NCBI GenBank assembly: GCA_023014365.1
Contig: JAEBUN010000007.1
Location: forward strand, 1,488,001 to 1,552,000
Direction of reading: 5' to 3'
Origin: Lepiota brunneoincarnata
Taxonomy: Eukaryota; Basidiomycota; Agaricomycetes; Agaricales; Agaricaceae
DNA length: 64,000 bases
The translations under genes and the position numbers were made by a program. Position 1 is the first letter of the stretch. The number at the start of each line of letters is the position of its first letter. Under the pieces are notes generated by a model. It was not told the DNA's origin and did no database searches. It worked only from the letters and a program-made list of their open reading frames with translations. This document shows positions 20,080 through 30,062 of this stretch, one piece after another.

Positions 20080-21137
20080 AGATGATATGCCGATTTCACG
20101 CCTATACATGAATTCCATACTCCGGAACAATTCTCTACATAGAATCATTGGCTATATCATTAAAGAACCCTATAGAGGATTGGTACTATGTCCCATAGTA
20201 GCCAGTTCAACCAAATTGAGGATATTCGAGCCTCGGAAGTGTTCAAACCAGCTTATTATCACTAAGCTTAGTGAACCAAGCTATCAGAATGCTCTCCAGA
20301 GGGATTCCGGACTCTACATAGCCTATCAAGTATACTCCGGTCGCATCCAGGGACCTTACGAGCAGTTTTCTGATGAACTCGGATTTGTTGGAACCTAAAG
20401 AATGTACATAGCAGCTGTCGCAGGTGTATTATGCCCATAGCAAGCCCAATAATGATGACGAGACCACAGCACGGAACGTCCAACATTTGGGAGGTGACAC
20501 CTGATGCCCAAAACCCATAACTCAGGGCAAGGTAGAAATGCTGCCAAACCTTCCAAAATATTCTGCAGTACCTGTAACAATTAAGCTTATTGTTTTCTAT
20601 TTCATATTTACTATCTCTCGCATGTATCTAAACAATATAAATGTGGTCATGCTTGTTCATGGAGAAGCAGGAGATCTCACCCCCGCTTCCACACGCAAGT
20701 CTGCAAGCCATGATTAAGAACAGTTTCAGAGGACTACTTAGTGTGCATCGTTAAGTGTGATTTCTTCAGTCATCGACCAACCCAGAGACAGAGACAGAGA
20801 ATAGAGTCCAGAGTTTAGAGTTCCAGAGTGCTAGAGACAGAGACAGAGACAGAGAACAGAGTTCAGAGACCAGAGACCAGAGACTAGAGACCCTGCGCTT
20901 TGAATTGACAGGGATTGTCCTTTTCACTGTTGCACCATACGGCTAAGATAACTTCAACGGCTGTTCATTAACCTCTAAAAACACTATTCTCTTGAATTTT
21001 GCTGTCAGAACACACCCCCAGAACACCCTAAAAGACAAAACTGTTCATTATCTATCTCATACTACTTGTATTAACTTAAGCTTATCGAACTTTGACTAAG
21101 CTTAGTGAGAACAAGCCATTTATCTATATTAAAACCC
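20080..21137 (-). repeat. Foldback right arm
   Basis: Inverted partner of the left arm; lacks its extra ~220 bp. It carries TAAGCTTA at 20263, 20582, 21077 and 21097, mirroring the left arm. Confidence 0.75.
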
Positions 21138-23764
21138 ACGAATGTTTACACCTTCTCAGCGGCTATCCAGGATTTCCTCAACTTCCCACTCTTCTTCATC
21201 CTCAATGATGATGGGTGCTGGTGGTGGTTTGGGCTGGCATCCAGGAATGGGGTCCATGGGAGCAAGTGTGAGCTTTACCACATTGAAGACCAGATGGAGG
21301 CATCTCATGGATTTTGGTAGCTTCAGTCTGTACATGTTGGAGCTGACCTGTTTGTCAATTGCATAGGGTCCTAACCAGCAATGTGAGAGCTTCTTGGATG
21401 GTCATGTGGTTTGTATGTCCAATGCATCCAGGAAAACTTTGTCTCCAGGCTTGAACTCCAGAGTTGGGGTTTGCCGTTGGTTGTAGTACCTTGCCATATC
21501 GTCTTTAGACTTTGCGAGTGCTGACCTTGCCTCCTCCAATGCTAACTCCATCTGGGATTTGAACTCATTGACTGTTTCCAGCCAAGATGGTTGCTGGCAG
21601 GGTTCAAACCCCATTCTAGGGTTTTGGCTGGTGTCTAGGACAAATGGTGAGTGTTGGGTGGAGGCATGGATGTAGTTGTTGTGCTGGAATTCTGCTAGGG
21701 GGAGGAGATCATGCCAATCATTCTGTCGCTCATTGACAAAGATCCAGAGGTATTGGTCTAATTCCTGGTTGACCCATTCTGTCTGCCCATCCGATTGGGG
21801 GTGCTATGCTGTAGAGAAAGCACTTTTGATTCCAAGTAAGTGGTAGAGCTCCCTGGTGAATGATGCAATGAACTGAGGACCCCAATCCAAGACCACTTGA
21901 TGTAGAAGTCCATGTAGTTTCCATATGTGATGGAGAAATAGCCATGCTGCTCCATCCACTGTAAGAGTAGTGTGTGTTGGGATGAAGTGAGCATGTTTGG
22001 AGACAGAGTCAACCATAGTCATGACAGCATCATACCCGTTGGACTCAGGGAGTTCCACCATGAAGTCTACACTAATGGTATCCCACCAAGCTTCCAGAAT
22101 AGGGAGAGGGTGAAGTTCTCTGACAAGGAGTTTCCAGATTGGTTTTGCATGGAGGCACAGGTTGCATGTAGAAACATACTGACCAATGTAGCGAGACATG
22201 TTGGGCCACCAGTAGTTTTTGGAGACAAGTTCCAGAGTTTTCCATCAGCCTGCATGTCCCCCAATTTGGGAGTCATGGTGAAGGGCGACAATGTGTCAGC
22301 GGAGTGCTGCATTATCTGGAACATATATTTTGCCTTGGAAAAGAAGCAAGCCATCTAGCTCCAACTATTCAGCACTGTGTACTGAGCATGTTGTGGACTT
22401 CTGGAGTTCCTGGGCTGCTCTGGCCACTGTTTCCTCTTGTCTGCCTCCTTGGTTTCCAGAGCAGATGTCTCGGAGGAGGGCCTGCTCTTCCCCTTGAAGA
22501 GAAATCCCATCAACAGCTTGTACTGCAAAGAGAGATGCTGGGAGAAGTGTAATGTCAGCATTATCCTGCACTCCTGAGCCATAATCAGATCTCCAGGACA
22601 AGGTGTTGGATTTTCCCATGCTACGACCAGGGCGATGGTGAAGGGAGAAGTCAAACCGGGAAAGATAGAGGGACCAATGTGCCTGTCGGCAGTTTAGCTT
22701 CTGAGCAGTCATGAAATACTCTAAGTTCTTGTGGTCCATCCAGATTTTAAACTTTTCTGATGCTCCTTCCAGGAAGTGTCTCCACTCTTCCAGTGCCCAG
22801 ATAATGGCCAGCATCTCCTTATCATGGATCTTGTAGTTGCGCTCCACCAGGGACAAGGCTTTAGAGTAAAACACTACTGGGTGCCATTTTCCATCATCTC
22901 CTGAGAGTTGAGAGAGTATGGCCCCCATGGCAAAATCCAAACTATTGGCTTCTACTTGGAAGGGTGCCTTATCATCCAGAGAAGCCAAAACTGGAGCTGA
23001 AGTGATAGCTGCTTTCAAGCCATCAAATGCTGCTTGCTGTTCTGAGTTCCACTGCCATGTAGTGCTGTTTCAGGTGAGGTCAAAGAGGGGTCAGGCTATG
23101 TGGGAGAAGTTCTGGATGAAGCAACAGTAGAAGTTTGTAAAACCCAGGAAAGACTGAAGCCCTAACTTATCCTTGGGGGTCAGCCACTCCTTGACTCCTG
23201 CAACTTTGACTGGGTCCATCTCAATAGAGTTTTCCAAGATGATGAGTCCTAAATACTCAATGCGAGTGTGCTCAAACTCACACTTTTCCAGCCATAGGTA
23301 GAGTTTGTGCTGTTGAAGGATCTCTATGACATGCCTAACAACATCCCTGTGCTGCTCTAAGGTCCAGGTGAAGATGAGGATGTCATCCAGGTAGACAACT
23401 ACAACCTCTTCCATGATAAGTTCATGAAAGATGTCATTCATCATCGTCTGGAAGGTGGCCAGGCTGTTAGTGAGGCCAAAGAACATGACCAGGGGTTCAA
23501 AGAGGCCCTTATTGGTGCAAAATGCTGCCTTCCACTCATCTCCTGGCTTAATCTGGACATTATTAAAGCCCCATCAAACATCTAATTTGGTGAAATACTT
23601 TGCCCCCTGGAGCTACACAACCAGCTTGGAGATGAGGGGTAGGGGGTACTTGTTCTTCACTGTGAGGGCATTGAGTGCTTGGTAATCCTGTACTAGGCGA
23701 AGTGAGCCATCCTTTTTTTTAATGAAGAAGACTGGGGAAGCCATTGGAGATTTAGATGGGTGTA
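21138..23764 (-). pseudogene. GypC pol, 3' part: RT, RNase H, integrase, truncated chromodomain
   Basis: From the Tc1 junction the frame continues [19 protein letters not shown], then RT catalytic YLDDILIF, RNase H (ALEEWRHFLEGA, then LNCRQAHWSLYLSRFDF), the integrase finger (TCNLCLHAKP) and core. The core Arg after the second catalytic Asp is changed (VLDWGPQF instead of DRGPQF) and a stop replaces the Tyr of STAYHPQSDG. The C-terminus reads FKPGDKVFLDA, then the beginning of a chromodomain (EWEVEEILDSR) with a stop in place of the expected Trp, and is cut off. Other frames are open near 22354-22067, indicating a further frame break. Confidence 0.8.
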
Positions 23765-25370
23765 CAGTGACCCACAAAACCGTTCCAATGTTTTGTACCT
23801 TTGACTTAAAGTAGTAATAGCTCAGTAAATAAAATAGCTAAATTTGTGAATATATTTATAAACATAGCCAAATATGTCATATCTGACCCTGCAAAGTCGC
23901 GTTATGTAATACTTCTAAATGAGGCAATTATGAATTTTGTAAGCATTTTAAGTCATTGGAACAGTTTTGTCAATGGTAATTTTTAATACTAATCCAAGCA
24001 ATCACATAACTCCGTTGATTGTGAATCAACAAGATCATGTGACCACGTGTCTTTGACATATAAATAGATGTGCTGACAGCCATGTCCCATCATTCTCAAC
24101 CCCCCTACCTACCATGAAGCCATTATCTTCTACTCTAAAGCAAACCATCCTCTCTTTGCTAAATTCTCATCATTCCTATACTAAAATTGAGGCAATTACT
24201 GGTGTTGGGCGCAGTACCATATCCAGGCTAGCCTCTAAAAATTGTTCCAGCCTTACTAAATCACTTGGAGGACATCCTTCAAAACTCTCTACCACTAATA
24301 TTTGACATGCTATCCATCTTATCTCTGCTGGCAAGGCTGAAACTGCTGTAGATATAGCCAAATCTCTTGCTCCCATCATTGGGACATCAGTCTCTTCACA
24401 GACTGTAGCAAGGCATCTCAAACAGGCAGGAATGAAGGCTGTAGTCAAGCAAAAAAAGCCTTTACTCTCTGACAAGCATAGGAGGGCTAGGCTGGATTTT
24501 GCTCTGACACACCAGCATTGGACTGTGGAGGACTGGAAGCTGGTTGTATGGTCTGATGAGACCAAAATTAATCGTTTGGGGTCAGATGGGAGGAAGTGGG
24601 GATGGAAAAAGAAGGGAGAGGGGCTTAGTGAAAGATTGGTCAAGGGAACTCTGAAGTATGGAGGAGGATCAGTGATGGTTTGGGACTGTATGCTGTGGGA
24701 TGGCCCAGGCTATGCAGTGAGGATTGATGGAAGAATGGATGCAGAGTTGTTTGTGCAAATTTTGGAGGAGGATTTGAAGAAGAGTCTCCAGTGGTACAAG
24801 CTTAAACCCTGAGATATTATCTTCCAGCAAGATAATGACCCCAAACACAAGAGTACACTGGCCAAAGAATGGTTTCAAAAAAATCATTTTAGGCTCCTAA
24901 CCTGGCCAGCACAGTCACCTGACCTCAATCCCATTGAACACTTATGGGAATATGTGAAGAGAAAGTTGGGAGAGTAAGAATCTCCTCCCAAGGGTATGGA
25001 GGAGTTGTGGCAGAGGGTAGAAAAGGAGTGGGATGCTATTCCAGCTTCTGAGTGTCAGAAGTTAATTGAAAGTATGCCTAGAAGAGTAGCAGCTGTACTC
25101 AAAGCCAGGGGGGGCTACTCTAAGTACTAGAAATAATAGGATAGCCTAGTATAATATGTCATTGACAAAACTGTTCCAATGACTTAAAATGATTACAAAA
25201 TTCATAATTGCCTAATTTGGAAATATTACATGACGCAACTTTGCAGAGTCAGATACGACATATTTGGCTATGTTTATAAATATATTCACAAATTTAGCTA
25301 TTTTATTTACGGAGCTATTACTACTTTAAGTCAAAAGTACAAAACATTGGAATGGTTTTGTGGGTCACTG
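23765..25370 (+). mobile_element. Tc1/mariner transposon (1606 bp) inserted in GypC RT
   Basis: Terminal inverted repeats of about 210 bp begin CAGTGACCCACAAAAC at both ends and are flanked by TA (23763-23764 and 25371-25372), the target duplication of the Tc1/mariner superfamily. Deleting element plus one TA restores the GypC frame across the junction (GHIHPSKSPM in RT). The long repeats and the encoded transposase identify a once-complete copy. Confidence 0.95.
24114..25130 (+). pseudogene. Tc1/mariner DDE transposase, three internal stops
   Basis: 338 codons in one frame. An N-terminal helix-turn-helix (SLLNSHHSYTKIEAITGVG) is followed by the DDE core: [21 protein letters not shown] and [16 protein letters not shown]. 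The second and third carboxylates are spaced as in Tc1-like enzymes. Stops interrupt at about 24304 (TGA), 24810 (TGA) and 24976 (TAA). All could come from C-to-T changes of CGA or CAA codons, but the original residues are not known here. It would bind the inverted repeats and cut and paste the element; this copy cannot. Confidence 0.92.
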
Positions 25371-26284
25371 TATGTGACCAGAAGACAAGTTTTCCTGTAA
25401 GAATTCATCCAGTTCCTTCTGCTTAAGAGGGGACAGTGGATAGACCTTGCACCCCTTGGGGTCTGCTCCCAGGATGAGCTCTATTGCATGGTCCCAGGGT
25501 CGGTGATCCAGGAGCATGTCAAAGGTCTCCTTGGCAAAGATGGCAGTATACTCCTGAAGATATGGGGGAACATGTGCTTGGAAGCCAGAATTCTGAGGGT
25601 TATCAATCTGGGAGTCCAGAGGAAGGCTTCAGCTAGGCGCTGAGATGTGGTAGAGCCTACAGCAATCACCTCCAGAGTGGGCTTTGGAGGGAGGAGTCCC
25701 ACTGCAAAGATGCGATCCCCATCTTCTAAAGGCTCCTCCGGCTCTGAGGCAGGGAGGGCTAGCTCATCTTTGTCCTCTTCTTCATCTATGGTGGGAAAGG
25801 GGCCGAGTTGGCAGGCACAGATGCAATTAGCTTGAAGCTTTTGTGCATGGCGTTCAGTGCGTGACTGGTCTTGGCATTCTGTACAGTGTGAGGGGCATCG
25901 GGATAACTTGACTTCTCCAGTTTGCCAGTCAATTTCCAGGTTATGAAGCTTCAGCCATGTAAATCCCAGAAGGAGTTCTTGCCTTCCCAACTTGGTTACT
26001 GCTAACAACATGCATTCAGCATGGTTCCAATAGCACAAGACCACATCTACCACTTTGGAAATTTGCCCAGCCTCATTCAGAGTCCCATCTACATTGAACA
26101 CTGGGATGGGGTTGGATAATTGGCGAGTGCTGAGGCGAGCAGCACAAACAAAGTCTTGGTCAATGAAAGAACCGGTTGCACTGGAGTCCACCAATGCCTT
26201 GACTATTTTGTGTTCTGCTGAGTTGGTGGTCTCAAGTTCCACTGTCAGCTGGAGGGACTTGGATTCCAAGTCAGAGTAAGCAAT
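25371..26284 (-). pseudogene. GypC protease and protease-RT linker
   Basis: It reads KIVKALVDSSATGSFIDQDF: the aspartic-protease signature with DSS where DSG is expected, a G-to-A change that should inactivate it. LGFTWLKLHNLEIDW follows, as in related Gypsy proteases. The frame closes at 25481 and the RT lies in a different frame, so an indel separates them. Confidence 0.8.
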
Positions 26285-26448
26285 GATTGGTCTTTTTGGG
26301 AGGTGGTGTTCCTAGCAGGGATATTGCACTGAGGTTTTCGGGAGTGGTGGTGTGTCTTCAGGAGTTGGTTTGGAGCCAGAAGCAGGTTCTATTTCATCTA
26401 TTGACAAAACCAAGAACCTATTACATGAATGCAGCAGGGGCACACCAG

Positions 26449-27709
26449 TCACCTGTCGCACTGCTGAAAATCCTCTCCAGCTTCCAACTCTGCTTCTTCC
26501 ACCCTTGGATTTCCGGTTGTCGCAGCTAGGGCATCCATCTCCAAATTCCACCTCTGTATCAGCTCATCCTGTTCCTCCAGATCCATGTACCAGATGTCAT
26601 AATGGAGCAGACACTCGGCCTTCATATGTCCTGGCCTTTTACAGTGGTAGCAGAGTGGGGGAAGTCCTGATCTCTGCTTGGAGGCATCAATATCCATAGG
26701 GACTGGATTTCCCGGGGAAGGGTTGAAGTGGGTAGGGGGGCACAGAGGGGCCGAAGGTCTGATTGTCAGCACTGAGGGAGGGAGTCTGACATATCCAGTG
26801 GGAGGCTTGGAGGGGGGTGGGAGTGGGGAGTGAGCATTGGAGCAGAATGCCTCATTTGCCATCCAGGCTTGGTTTACCTGTTGCGCTGCTAAGTACCAAG
26901 CCTCTGGGTCTGAGTCTGAGGGGTGGCCTGCTGGGAGGGTGGCAATGGCATTCTGGATGGAAGGGCACAGACCTCAGCAGGATTTGACCACAATGACCTG
27001 AGGGTCTCGGTACCCAGACTCAGAGATGAGGACCTTGAAAGTGTCCAGGTAATCTTCAATGGTACGCTCTCTTTGGTGGTACAAGGTGGACTCCAACATA
27101 TTTAGTGCATCAGCTTCTGCATTGACAGGGAAAAACCGACTCTTGAATTGTTCCATGAAGTCCCACCAGTCCATAAAGGGAAACCCACCGATGCTAGCCT
27201 CTAAATGGAACAGCTCATCGGCCCACTGTGCTGCATGTCCTGACTTCATGAAGAGAGAGTCCACAGTATTTTCTGTTCATCAGAACAGAATTGATCCACC
27301 GAGAGCCTGATGTAGAGCTGGCATGCATTCAGAAATGCACAACCCTTGGCACATTCTCTGTCAAATTTGGGTGGGGTTGCCACCTTGGCCTTGGTGGAAG
27401 TGCATGGTGGAGGTGATGGTGGATGGGGGTGAAGAGCAGGAGGGGGGGTTCATGGGCAGCAGCTCAGGACTCATACTCCACTCTGTTGAGGGGCATGACT
27501 GAGATGGAGGGGGGGGTGTTGGGGTGCTGTTGTCCTATTGAGTCCATGAGGTTTTGGAGCATGTCACATATGTCATTCACCATGTCTGTCATGTTCCATT
27601 TGGCTTCAGCTTGTTGGGCCTGCACTGCTGCCATGTCTGTGAGTAGTGAGCCTATGGCCTCCTCAATGGTCATTTGAGTCAGTGGTTGCTGCTGCTGCAC
27701 TTGGGACAT
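26449..27709 (-). pseudogene. GypC gag with zinc knuckle
   Basis: Starts MSQVQQQQPLTQMTIEEAIG at 27709. The capsid lies at 27264-26974 (FMKSGHAAQWADELF...EDYLDTFKVLISESGY) and a CCHC knuckle CYHCKRPGHMKAEC near 26660. The N-terminal piece is in another frame than the capsid, so at least one indel is present. Confidence 0.8.
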
Positions 27710-28154
27710 GATGGCAAGGGCACTGGGGGGTAGAGGAAGGGTGTAGTTGGCACAGGAGAAGTGGTGTAACTTGTCCAGGCATTGTCAACAGCTAGTCCTC
27801 TGGGAATAGACTTGATTCTTCTGTAAGGGTGACCTGGTTGCTGCATTGCATTGGCTGAGCAGGGAGAAACCTTAGAGAATCGAGTAAGGTTTCTCCGAGC
27901 TCACCTACGCTACTTATGTATACTACCTGCCGTAAGGTCCAAGTTGAGTAATCTACTCTACATAAATGGCCATGAGGTGCCAGGGATGCCTAAAGTAAGT
28001 ATAGTCGGGAATGGGCTCAGGTTAGGGTTGTGCATGCCAGTGAGGGTTCGCATCTGTGTCAGAGGGGTGTTGGAGGGAATTCCGAGTGCTGGGGTGTGGG
28101 GGGACAGATTTCCAGGCCCAGGAAGGCTGGAAATTGTATTTCCGAGTGCAGGAG

Positions 28155-28159
28155 GGCTG
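28155..28159. repeat. Target-site duplication of KH element (left; right copy 30063-30067)
   Basis: GGCTG on both sides, perfect. Because the target is itself a repeat containing GGCTG, chance agreement is a little more likely than usual, but the LTR ends agree exactly. Confidence 0.85.
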
Positions 28160-28470
28160 TGTTAGGGGAAGTAAGAGCACCGGAACCAAGTTGATATTTG
28201 GGTGGCGAATACAATCGACACCCACACTACTTATATACATAGAGGCCTGCGCACAGACCGGGTAGCCAAACACTACGTAGCTACTAGAACATAATGCACG
28301 CAAACAATATACAAACAACGTCAGTCGCACGTGGGTTAGACTTGGGGATGGGGGTGGCCGAAGGCCGAGGCTGGGCTTAGGCATTGGGCATCGGCTAGAG
28401 AGGCCGAGCACGGATACCCAACCACAGACCCCTAGACGTACCTTGCGTAAGGGGGTATAGTCCCCTTACA
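28160..28470 (-). repeat. KH element 3' LTR (311 bp)
   Basis: Direct repeat of 29752-30062; plus-strand ends TGTTAGGGGAAG...CCCCTTACA. Confidence 0.95.
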
Positions 28471-28518
28471 CCAGCCCCCTCTTAAGAGTTGATGACCCGA
28501 CGACTCGGTTCCTTCGTC

Positions 28519-29670
28519 CTAAGCAGCACGAGCCCAGCGACCATCCACGAGCCGAATGACAAGCCCATCCGCCAGAAGGGAACGGGCATAGTCGAGACGG
28601 GCCGGGTAGGCAACAGGCAGAAGTCCCTGGCCCCAGGTCGAGATGACGCTGTCGACCTCCATCGGGGTCAAGGCCAGGGTAGGGGTAGCGCTTCCCATCC
28701 AGACTGATGGGACTCCGGGAGTAGACGCACCGGAGGGGGTAGAGATGGGCATAGGGGAGCCGCGCGACGGTTGCCAAGAAACCGCGGGCGAGCGCATAGG
28801 GGTGGGAGTAGATGCGGCCGTGCGCATAGTAGTCGATGGGACGCCGGCCGGGGTAGAAATCATGGGGGGAGTGGGAGCGACAGAAGAGGCCTGCGAGGAA
28901 GACCGTGCACCCGGATGCACCCAGTCAGGGACCGGGGTAGCAGAGCCGGAGGCAGTGGGATCCACACGAGCTGGAGCGGGAGCCTGCGCCGCTGCAGGAG
29001 CGGACGGTCCGGGGGCCGCTGGGGCGGGGCCGGAAGCCGCCGTTGTCTTCTCCTTCTTCGTCTTTGGAAGGTGGACGCGCTTGCGCGCAATCCGCTTACC
29101 TAATACCACAAGGGCATCACCGAGTTGCTGCTCGGTCCCCCTGATAGAGACATGGCGCTCGTCGGCACCATCCATGGCCACAGAATAGACCCGGAGGTGA
29201 GCGCCACTAATGTCGGCGACCTGTTTAAGGCCGCGGCCGCCGCGACCAACCACGTGCCCACCCATGTCGTCGGCAATGACAAGGGTGGCCTGATAGCGAT
29301 CGGCCTCGTCGTCCCGTGGGTAGTGAGCTGACAGCGGGAGGGCGGTAGAGGTGCCTTTTACCGCGGGGCGAGTGGGGCCCGGGCGGTTAGAAGTGCGTGG
29401 GACATCCGCAGAGATCCGCGAGCGACCCTTCTGGGTAGTAGCTGCTTGAATGACAGCTGGAGTAGGACCGGCAGCAGCCGTCGAGGTGCGATCCTCGAGG
29501 GTGCGCAGGCGGGATGAGAGCGAACCGATCGAGCGGTTAAGCTCGCCGATCCGGGCCAGTAAGGCCTGAGTATCCTCGCCTGAACGCGAGGGTCCTGCCG
29601 AGGCAGGGGCCATTGTCGGTAGGGCGGGCACAGTCGCTTTCTGTTTGCCTGAGGACTTTCGGCGGGGCAT
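28519..29670 (-). CDS. KH-domain Gag-like protein of the compact LTR element
   Basis: 383 aa with a basic, Ser/Pro-rich N-terminus. A heptad-like helix follows (about 33-61: ALLARIGELNRSIGSLSSRL), probably for oligomerisation. A type I KH domain spans about 124-197: the GXXG loop is GRGG (142-145) in VVGRGGRGLKQV, followed by ISGAHLRVYS and the third strand HVSIRGTEQQLGDALVVLGKRI. Then come about 140 residues of Pro/Ala/Ser linker and a conserved-looking end (DYARSLLADGLVIRL). KH domains bind single-stranded RNA or DNA. Here it probably replaces the zinc knuckle as the RNA-packaging module, which is inference. The frame is intact. Confidence 0.85.
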   Translation of the reverse strand: MPRRKSSGKQKATVPALPTMAPASAGPSRSGEDTQALLARIGELNRSIGSLSSRLRTLEDRTSTAAAGPTPAVIQAATTQKGRSRISADVPRTSNRPGPTRPAVKGTSTALPLSAHYPRDDEADRYQATLVIADDMGGHVVGRGGRGLKQVADISGAHLRVYSVAMDGADERHVSIRGTEQQLGDALVVLGKRIARKRVHLPKTKKEKTTAASGPAPAAPGPSAPAAAQAPAPARVDPTASGSATPVPDWVHPGARSSSQASSVAPTPPMISTPAGVPSTTMRTAASTPTPMRSPAVSWQPSRGSPMPISTPSGASTPGVPSVWMGSATPTLALTPMEVDSVISTWGQGLLPVAYPARLDYARSLLADGLVIRLVDGRWARAA

Positions 29671-29739
29671 ACTAGCGTTAGAGCTGAGAAGACAGGGTAG
29701 GTGGGGTGCAGAGGGCTAGATTGGCGAGTCTGCGTAGAG

Positions 29740-29749
29740 ACCCAAATAT
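29740..29749 (-). other. KH element primer site of self-priming type
   Basis: Two bases from the 5' LTR the minus strand reads ATATTTGGGT. Its exact 10-nt complement ACCCAAATAT lies in the LTR (29795 down to 29786), about 34 nt after the start of the TATATAAG box (29823-29829). Same geometry as in GypB. Confidence 0.65.
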
Positions 29750-29751
29750 TC

Positions 29752-30062
29752 TGTTAGGGGAAGTAAGAGCACCGGAACCAAGTTGATATTTGGGTGGCGA
29801 ATACAATCGACACCCACACTACTTATATACATAGAGGCCTGCGCACAGACCGGGTAGCCAAACACTACGTAGCTACTAGAACATAACGCACGCAAACAAT
29901 ATACAAACAACGTCAGTCGCACGTGGGTTAGACTTGGGGATGGGGGTGGCTGAAGGCCGAGGCCGGGCTTAGGCATCGGGCATCGGCTAGAGAGGCCGAG
30001 CACGGATACCCAACCACAGACCCCTAGACGTACCTTGCGTAAGGGGGTATAGTCCCCTTACA
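29752..30062 (-). repeat. KH element 5' LTR (311 bp)
   Basis: Direct repeat of 28160-28470. It contains the TATA box near 29823-29829 and the predicted transcript start at about 29795. Confidence 0.95.

Larger units (their letters stand above)
17299..21137. mobile_element. Foldback element with ~1.0-1.3 kb inverted repeats
   Basis: The left arm (17299-18580) is the inverted copy of the right arm (20080-21137), recognisable along its whole length. The left arm holds about 220 bp (roughly 17928-18147) absent from the right, flanked by TTTT, so either an insertion on the left or a deletion on the right. Both arms carry GTCTCT-type microsatellites and TAAGCTTA octamers at matching positions. The outer ends read GGGTT(G/T)(A/T)AATATAGATA. 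No clear target duplication was found, and the flanks are two different Gypsy elements. It may be a non-autonomous DNA transposon or a rearrangement product. Confidence 0.65.
28160..30062 (-). mobile_element. Compact LTR retroelement carrying only a KH-domain gene (1903 bp)
   Basis: Two 311-bp LTRs in direct orientation (28160-28470, 29752-30062) differ at four positions by eye and have TG...CA ends and a 5-bp target duplication. The 1.28-kb interior holds one 383-codon gene and no protease, RT or integrase, so the element needs enzymes in trans. A purine run (AAGAGGGGGCTGG) precedes the 3' LTR. On the element strand the LTR starts TGTAAGGGGAC, against TGTAAGGGGAAC for GypC, and its TATA region (ATAAGTAGTGTGGGTG) resembles that of GypC (ATAAGTAGCGTAGGTG), so GypC-like elements are the likely helpers. 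Confidence 0.9.

Noticed and set aside
20080..21137. Foldback right arm as the 3' LTR of GypC and left arm as the 5' LTR of GypA
   Set aside because: Both Gypsy elements lie on the minus strand, so LTRs of one family would be direct repeats; the arms are inverted. The GypC 5' LTR candidate also does not resemble the arms.
28643..29188. 181-codon plus-strand frame over the KH gene
   Set aside because: Antisense shadow of a GC-rich Pro/Ala-coding region; no motif of its own.
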